DNA from: Microplitis mediator
Lineage: Eukaryota; Arthropoda; Insecta; Hymenoptera; Braconidae
NCBI RefSeq assembly: GCF_029852145.1
Contig: NC_079973.1
Span: 17,812,422-17,876,421 of the forward strand
Length of the DNA stretch: 64,000 bases
Reading direction: 5' to 3'
Each line of letters starts with the position of its first letter. Position 1 is the first letter of the stretch. The notes below the pieces were generated by a model that saw only the letters and a list, made by a program, of their open reading frames with translations, ran no database searches and was not told the DNA's origin. Positions 57,034 to 64,000 of this stretch are shown in pieces. A program made the position numbers and the translations under genes.

Positions 57034-58550
57034 CTTTACTTGCAAAACGTTTTTGTTAATAACAAAAAAAGTTACACGAATTTTTGCCGGGTAAAAGTAC
57101 CGGGAGATTCACGAGATTTTTCTCTATTTTATTCAATTTTTTATTTGACTATGGCAATTTTTCGCCACAAAGTTTAGTAATAGGGCAAGTAGACTAGTGA
57201 TCTTTAAATTATTAAGGTTTGCATAACTCTGAAACTAAATATTTTAGATAATTTTTACCTAATGTATCTTAAAGATGACTGAATAGGCTCCAATTTTGTA
57301 CCTCAAACTTGACATTGTTACTGTTTTATGATACTTTTAAAGCATTGAAAATTTTTTTTCAATATAGAAACGCGCATCTTTTATCGGATTAAGTCTTGAT
57401 GCATTACACATTAAACTCGATTTCCGTTAAATTTTTCTTGTCGATAATAAAATAATCTTTTAATTTGTTTGCACTAATAGATAATATTTTGTTAATAGTA
57501 ATACTGTTAGGTTATAGTCATCATCTAAAAATTAAATTAACATTGTAGACTATGAATATAGCAATACTTTATTTGCGTAAAGGTTAGATTGGTATATTAT
57601 CTATACAACGTTTTGTCAAATTAACTATCTGAAGTTCTCTGAGAAAGTAAGTCGTTGTCCTTTTTTACCCTCACTCTTAGAAAACGAGCCTGATTTCATA
57701 CCATGACTACACACTAACATGTATCACAAGATATTCATGTACGAAATTAATTTATTCGATCGATTGAGTAAGAAATTTACCTTCCATTTCGGCTGCCGAA
57801 TGGTCTTTTTTTCCGTTCAGTTGGATCCCGGGTAAAAAAATATCTTAGATATATCTTTTTTGACTTGAATTTAAGGCAACTAAGCCAAGATCAAATCAGT
57901 TATTTTTTTCCCTGAATTTTGAACTCCTCAAGAACTAATAAGGCTGTTGATATATTTTCTCTAGGCTGACTCTATTTTTACCACAGATATTAAGACTGTG
58001 TAACCGTAACTGTTTTAACCATTCTGCCGTCTTTAGTATCGGATACAAAATTTACTTCAACCCGAGTCGAAATTCAAATCGTAGATCGATCGTACTAGAC
58101 GTTGAAAACGTAAATTCAACCTTTCAAGACGTAAGTAGCCGTAAAAACGTATTTTAGACGTAGTCGACGTACGAAAACGTAAATTAGACTTGCGTAATCG
58201 TAGACACAACCTTTTAATTTGCAATACAAAAATTAAACTATATTGGGAACATTCCGTTGCCAAAAAAATCCATCTAGCCGTTAGAAGACGAGAAATAAAA
58301 ATTTTAGCAGCTTTTGAAAAATATTTCGAGCCTTGCAGGAGATAACTCTACTGTTGGTTCGCAAGATAATTAAGAGAGTTAGAGACTCAAAGAGTTATCT
58401 CTTGCAAGACTCCACAACATTATTTTTTTAGGAAGTCAGTAAGACCCAAAAGAGTACAAGCAACGTGCAGGAAATAACTCTTCTAATAATAGCTCGTAAT
58501 AACTTGAGTTATCTCCTGCAAAGCTCGAAATATGTTTCAAAAGCTGCACT
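57034..58550. other. AT-rich DNA with one CCC-type element end
   Basis: TTCCATTTCGGCTGCCGAA followed by a T-rich run at 57782-57804 repeats the 24843 sequence. At 57826, CCCGGGTAAAAAAATATC looks like the left end of a CCC-type element; ACGTAAATT / GACGT words follow to about 58210, without a visible right end. No gene recognised. Confidence 0.45.
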
Positions 58551-61391
58551 CCCTTGCGACCTTCAACCCACTCTGGAAACACTCTGGAATCATAGTCAGA
58601 ATGTAAACATTCTAAATCCAGTTTGTTTCCAGAGTGGTTTTTTGCCCTTTTTCCAGAGTGAAATCAAAGTGGTTTCAGAATTGATCCAGAGTAGATCAAA
58701 GTGTCTTCAGAATGGACCCAAAATGAATCCAGAATGAAATCAAAGTGTTTTCAGAATGGACCCAAAGTGAGTCCAGAATGGAATCAAAGTGTTTTCAAAA
58801 TGTGCTCAAAATGAGTGCAGGATGAAATCAGAGTGTTTTCAAAATGGGCCCAGAGTCGACGAAATTTAAATACTAAGGAATAAAAAAAATTTGGTACTTT
58901 CTAAATACATAAATCAATAATAATCTACAGAAAAACAATTTTTACCCCAATTTTCTATTTAACTATGCTTTTGTTAATTAGTTAATTTTTACTTGTTGAA
59001 AGTTTACATAATAACCCTGATTATTTCTAAACTAAAAACCCCGAATTTTTTTTACTTCTTGAAGCTATTCTTGAAAGGGTTTAGAAAAGATCGCCGGTGA
59101 AAAAATCAAAAAATTTCGATTTTATTAACAATCTAAACCATTGAAAAATAAAAAACGTAAATAAAGCAATCAAGAAAATTTATTTTTTTTTATTTTTTTT
59201 ATTATTTTTTCTTTTATTGCTGAAAGCTGCATAAAAATAATTTGAAAAAAATTTTTACTTGCATTGTTTAAATAATTGTTATAAACAAATACATTGCTAA
59301 TTAGATTTAATAAAATTTTTTTTTGGGAAAAAACGCTCAATACTAATAAGGATTTTCAAGAAAAAAATCGTTTCTTAAAAAAATTTTTTTTTGCTAAACA
59401 GCGCATTTGCTAATTAACAATTTTTTTTTTACTCAATATTGATATTAAGGAACCATAATTTTTTTTAAATCATCATTTATCATGTTCTGTTATATTAGAA
59501 AAAAAAATTTTTTCATTCATTTATTATTTGTTATTAAACAAACAATTTGTTATAAACAAATAAATTTTTACGCAATATTTTTTTTCAAATACTAAAAATA
59601 ACCATGCGTTTTTCTTTTTGTAGAAAAAATTTATTTTTTATTTTTTATGTAATTTTTTAAATTATTGTATACTTGGACTTGTCGCTACCGTTCTGTTCTT
59701 CTTCATTGTTTTCAAAATAACTTATTGAAGACACAACTACAACACTTCAAGTCTTTTTTATTATCCATTAATCATTAAACAAATTGAGCTTGTAACCGAA
59801 GCTCTAACTTAATTGCCTAATGAATTATGAATAAAAGTAATTTTTATGAATACTTTTTAATAAATACAAAAAAATTGTTAATTAGCTAATTTGCTATTTA
59901 GCAATAAATAACATTTTTTAAGACACAATTGTTTTCTTAAAAATTGTTATTTTCATTAAGTATTTTTATCCCAAAAAAAAATTTTGTTAAATCTTATTAA
60001 CAATGAATTTGTTTATAACAATTATTTCAATAATGCAAGTAAAAATTTTTTAAAAATTATTGTTGTATAGCTTTTAGCAATAAAAAAACAAAAAAATAAA
60101 TTTTCTTGATTGCTTTATTCACGTTTTTTATTTTTTAATGCTTTAGATTGTTAATAAAGAAGTAAAAAATCAAATTTTTTTAATTTTTCTAACGGCGATC
60201 TTTTCTAAACCCTTACAAGAATAGCTCCAAGAAGTAAAAAAAAATCCGGGGGTATCAGCTTAGATATAATCAGGGTTTTTATGTGAACTTTCAACAAGTA
60301 AAAATTAATTATTAATTAATTAATTATTTGATCTGTTTTTGATGTTTTATAAAAATTTTAAGCTGTTTTTGATCTGTTGTTTTAAAAAACAATTGCGTTA
60401 CGCGCAGACAAAACTAGATTAATTCTTGAACTTTAAAAAATATTAGTTCTGAAAATTTGAATGGACTAAACTAGATTATATTATGGACTTATTATCTTTT
60501 TATTTATGGGCAATATTTATAAAAAATATATTAAGTTACAGAATTGATTATGTTTTGTTTACTATTCATTCAGTGTCTTTTGTTTAAAAATATCGACAGT
60601 TAATGAAAGTTTTGACAGCTTTGACCCGGGTTTTAATGTGAAAGATTTAAGAGTAAAATTTGCTGGGAGAAGATATATGTAAAGGAGGAGAAAGTCACCG
60701 GTGCTAAGCAGCAATGAAAGTAGTTCAGTGCTCGCCACTAGATCGCGCCCAACTTATTATTGTCCTGTTCCTGGTTAGATAGGTGTTTCAGAGTTCTTAT
60801 ATTCTATACTTAAAAAAAAAAAAAAAGTTATTCTGGCACAGGTACTTCTCTGTCATTTGACAGAGTGACAAGTGCCTGTTTCGATGGTCATATAGTAGAT
60901 GCTATATTACATTGTGACAATATTGTCAAATATTTTTGTTTTCTCGAAAAAATTGTTTTTACAATCCAGAAACACAAAATACGTTTCAGGTAATGAAAAA
61001 AAAATGGATTTTTGTATTCAATAAATGCTCTTGAATATTCTTAAAATAATGTATTTCAGTAAATTTTTTATTTCTTTTCAGTATTCAGTTACTCTGAATA
61101 CCCTCTGGTTTGAGTATGTATTCACTCTGATCCCACTCTGGAAACATTCTGGAAACACTTTGGTATCAGTTTGTATTCAATGTGGATGCATAACGGTATC
61201 AGTATGAATCCACTCTGGATACTTTCTGGAAACACTTTGGATTTACTCCGTATCCACTCTGGAAATACTCTGGGTTCACTCTCAGAAAAGGGCACAAAAC
61301 CATTCTGGAAATACTATGGAATCCGTATAGTTGCATCGTGTTACCAGAATATTTCCAGAGTGTATCCAGAATGTTTTTAATACCGCAAGGG
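58551..61391. mobile_element. Element O: CCCTTGCG-ended CACTCTGGAAA array element
   Basis: CCCTTGCGACC at the left and ACCGCAAGGG at the right, with CT on both sides (58549-58550, 61392-61393). Subterminal regions are runs of CACTCTGGAAACACTCTGGA / TCCAGAGTG and GAATGNATCCAGAATG words (58570-58860 and 61085-61375). A foldback lies inside, along with unassigned AT-rich DNA at 60340-61080. Confidence 0.7.
58980..60320. repeat. Foldback in O, arms about 600 bp
   Basis: TTTTTACTTGTTGAAAGTT at 58985 is mirrored at about 60283-60303. GGGTTTAGAAAAGATCGCC and GCAATCAAGAAAATTTAT are likewise mirrored. The arms are diverged by small indels, more than in the L foldbacks, so it is older. Axis near 59670. 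Confidence 0.75.
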
Positions 61392-62134
61392 CTGAAAAAA
61401 AAAGTATAAGCCCCACGCTTATAAATTTAAGTGATATCGCAATACTTGGTATTGCGAATATACTTATACCAAATATAAGTCTCAACGCAATATTTTTAAG
61501 CACTACACTTAAACTCGTTTAAGTCATACACTTAAACGGAGTTTTAGCGCCACCGCAAAACTCATATCAGCACTACACTCAAATCCTTACACTCATAAAT
61601 TGACAGAATTAGAAAAGAAAGGTTATGAAAATAAATATTGCTATAGATTAAAGAAATGACAATAAACCCATTTATTGATAATACTTGATGATAGGATGAT
61701 AAATTCCACTCAGTTAATTTATTTTTCACCCAGGAATCCATAAATGATGATTTTTAATTCCAATTATGTAAATAATCTTTTTAATGCTCTTAAGAACGAT
61801 GTATAGGTTAAAGGTATAATATAAACACGGGGAAAAAAGATGCAAAATACGCGCTGAGTTTTACGCTGAAACTTTTTTGGAACGAAGTTCCTTATGGGGC
61901 GTTGCGGAGGGGTACCCTAGCCGGCAAAAAACGTCCGTAACGCGAGGAAAAAAATCGTAACCTTTTTATGTATAGTCTATGCATGGTGGCTATACACTGT
62001 CTAATGTATAGTCTATGGGATGACTGTTATTATTATTGCCGTTTGTTATTATTATTATATCATTCGATAATTACACCATCTGGTGGTCAAAAGTGGAACC
62101 ATCTGATCATTACTACTACGTTAAACGCAGGGAG
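61392..62134. other. Intergenic DNA with CTTATA motifs and a GC-rich block
   Basis: 61400-61560 has repeated CTTATAA / CACTTAAAC words. 61860-61950 contains GGAACGAAGTTCCTTATGGGGCG, which looks like a transposon end to me, though without a partner. No gene. Confidence 0.4.
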
Positions 62135-62142
62135 GCTATACA

Positions 62143-63180
62143 CAGGGTTGCGAATTCTTTAATGAGAATATTTGCAATCAAAAATTGAATTTTCAATCCG
62201 TAATTGAAATTATATCGATTAAAATTACAAAGTTAATTTTTAATTCAACAACTTGAATTGAAAAATTGAAAAATTAATTCAAATATAAACACGTGGGATT
62301 AAGAATCGAAAAACCAATTTTTAATAAGAGAAGTGAAATTGAAATTTAAAAAAGTAGTTTTTAAATTGACACGCGGGTCTAAAATTTCAAAAATTAATTC
62401 CAATTCAGATACGTGGGATTAAAAATTAAAAAATTACTTATTGATTCAAACACATGGGATCAAAAATTGAAAATTACTTTTTAATTCAGATTCGGTACGC
62501 AATCAAATAAGTAATCAAGACAAAAAATTTGACAGCACTTATAATAGGAAAGAATACTGTTTTACTTGATCTCCAAGTTTGAATATTTTTGAACTTACTG
62601 TTGATCGTCAGATATAATAGAATTTGAATTAAGAAGATCATGCATAGTTAAGACATTTGAGCATTAAATTTTTTGAATAATTTTCAGCGTAAGCAGAGAA
62701 TTTAAAATTAAACCAACACCAATCCGATGTTCAGAATTAAAAATATTTTATTTAATTTTTTTATTCGAAAATAGAAAATTTAGAAACAGAATGTAATTTT
62801 CTAATCCCCTTTAGCTATGGCTAATTAAAATTTTTGATTGACTTTTCAATTATTAGATATGGAATTAGAGATTAGAGAGAAATTTTTTAATCTGGTTTTC
62901 CGAATTGAAATTTTTTATTTAATGTTTTATTTGAAAACATAGATTTAAAAATTAAGCCATTACATTTTAACGATACTTTACGAATTGAAAATTTGAAATT
63001 TAATTTTTAATCGAAAAATGTTGGATTAAAAATGAAAAAATTATTTTCAATTCAAAGATATTCAATTAGAAAATTACAAAATTATTTTTAATTTGTTGTT
63101 TTTGGATTATGAAATATAAAAAAAAAATTTAATTGAAACACTAATGCAATTATAAATTTAATGCGCTATTTGCAACTCTG
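62143..63180. mobile_element. hAT-type MITE with 8-bp target duplication
   Basis: Ends CAGGGTTGCGAATTC and ...CTATTTGCAACTCTG, flanked by an exact 8-bp duplication GCTATACA (62135-62142, 63181-63188), as is usual for hAT elements. The interior is TTAATTTTTAATTC / GAATTAAAAATT words in both orientations with CACGTGGGATTA blocks. No transposase. Confidence 0.85.
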
Positions 63181-63188
63181 GCTATACA

Positions 63189-63460
63189 CTATGTATAAGA
63201 ATGTATTAGACTGGGCCAAAAAAATCGACTATATTTTTTTTTTTTCGATACTGTGAAAATATTATTCCTGATGACTAAAGAAAATTACTGTGCAAGTTTG
63301 AGCCCTTATTATTGATATTAAGAGGTGTATCGTTACAACTATTAGTTTTTTGACGGAAATTTCATTTTTTACTCAAAACTCGTAAATCATCTATCTGAAA
63401 AATTTAAGCAATGTATTGTTACATTCTGGCTTATCTATTAATCAGACAGAATATTTTTAA
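63189..63460. repeat. Single-arm relative of the GGGTG foldbacks
   Basis: TTAGACTGGGCCAAAAAAATCGACTAT with a long T run, then TTGAGCCCTTATTATTGATA, parallels the arm of the 51614-52638 foldback. The mirrored arm is missing. Confidence 0.5.
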
Positions 63461-64000
63461 TTTTACCAGGTTGACGTCGTTAGGGTGTCGATTGACCCCA
63501 GGTGTGTCAGCTGTTGACCTTCTTTTATTTTATGCAAAAAGTTTATTGAGTTACCATGGTGGGGATTATGGGCCCCATAAGTCGGCCCAAATAATCCCTT
63601 GATACGTCCTCTGGGTGCGAACGAGACGAGCTTTGAAGACTCGGTTCCTTCGTAGAGGAAAGTAATCCCAATTGGTTGATCAACCACCAGAGCTCGAAGG
63701 CTCAACAACACATGAGCTTGAAAGCCTAACAACACACGAGCTTGGAAGCTCAACAAAAACTTCCTCCGACTTAATTCTCGGACGACCTTCGGTGAGGTCC
63801 GCGATAACACCTCGAATCCCGCGACCGACTGTACCGCACATCCTGACCTCCTGCGTCATCGGCCTCGAAGCATGAATTTCGGATTCGGAAAGGAAGCGTT
63901 CAGGCTGCCGGTATCGGCGCCCGAAACAGGTGAAAGTATTGGACTGCCGGTAGCGGCGCCCAATACGAGGTATGTGATTTTTGGGCTGCCCGTAGCGGCG
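63461..64000 (+). mobile_element. Probable edge of an LTR-type element, cut by the window end
   Basis: Composition changes to about half G+C. Short tandem units (ACACACGAGCTTGGAAGCT-like) lie at 63690-63760. The last 90 bases hold about three units of roughly 45 bp each containing CTGCCGGTAGCGGCGCCC; the first, TCGGCGCCCGAAACAGG, resembles a retroelement primer binding site. No second LTR is in view, so this is tentative. Confidence 0.3.

Overview
This is AT-rich nuclear DNA of an animal, most likely an insect; a parasitoid-type hymenopteran is my best guess, but nothing here proves it. Support comes from the long A/T-rich intergenic DNA, GT-AG introns, a split organic-cation-transporter gene, Jockey and CR1-like LINEs, a gypsy-type LTR element, a pogo/Tigger transposon, hAT and CACTA-like non-autonomous elements, and tRNA- and 5S-derived SINE-like sequences. 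There are no operons and no bacterial or viral genome segments.

Only one host gene is convincing: an SLC22-type (MFS) organic cation/carnitine transporter on the plus strand. It has four visible exons (34981-35203, 35315-35521, 46247-46580, 50403-51271), joined in phase, giving about 544 codons. The first exon with the start codon is not identified. Introns 2 and 3 (10.7 and 3.8 kb) are almost wholly transposon.

Layout. 1-5018: a nearly intact two-ORF CR1/L2-like LINE on the minus strand, bounded on both sides by (AAT)n; ORF2 follows ORF1 in the same frame after a single TAG in a leaky TAG-CAA-CCA context. 5166-19504: a dead Jockey LINE (plus strand) shattered by insertions. Element A (6375-14237) sits in its gag, element B sits in A, and B holds a MITE (C) and a gypsy-type LTR element; further insertions lie in the endonuclease and RT regions. 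19505-25121: palindromic repeat composites. 25124-28166: pogo/Tigger transposon with a split transposase gene carrying one nonsense codon. 28309-32820: nested array elements and a large foldback. 34981-51271: the transporter gene and its transposon-filled introns. 51408-63180: more array elements, foldbacks, SINE pieces and a hAT MITE. 63460-64000: GC-richer DNA that looks like the edge of an LTR element.

The main unexplained theme is a large set of non-autonomous elements built from short, family-specific repeats, often palindromic. One set has CCC...GGG ends, the other CAC...GTG ends; both are flanked by 2-bp target duplications. Several duplications are provable, because removing the element restores the Jockey reading frame or a repeat unit. 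A second theme is giant foldback palindromes, four of them lined up in one TA-rich tract (41041-45400).
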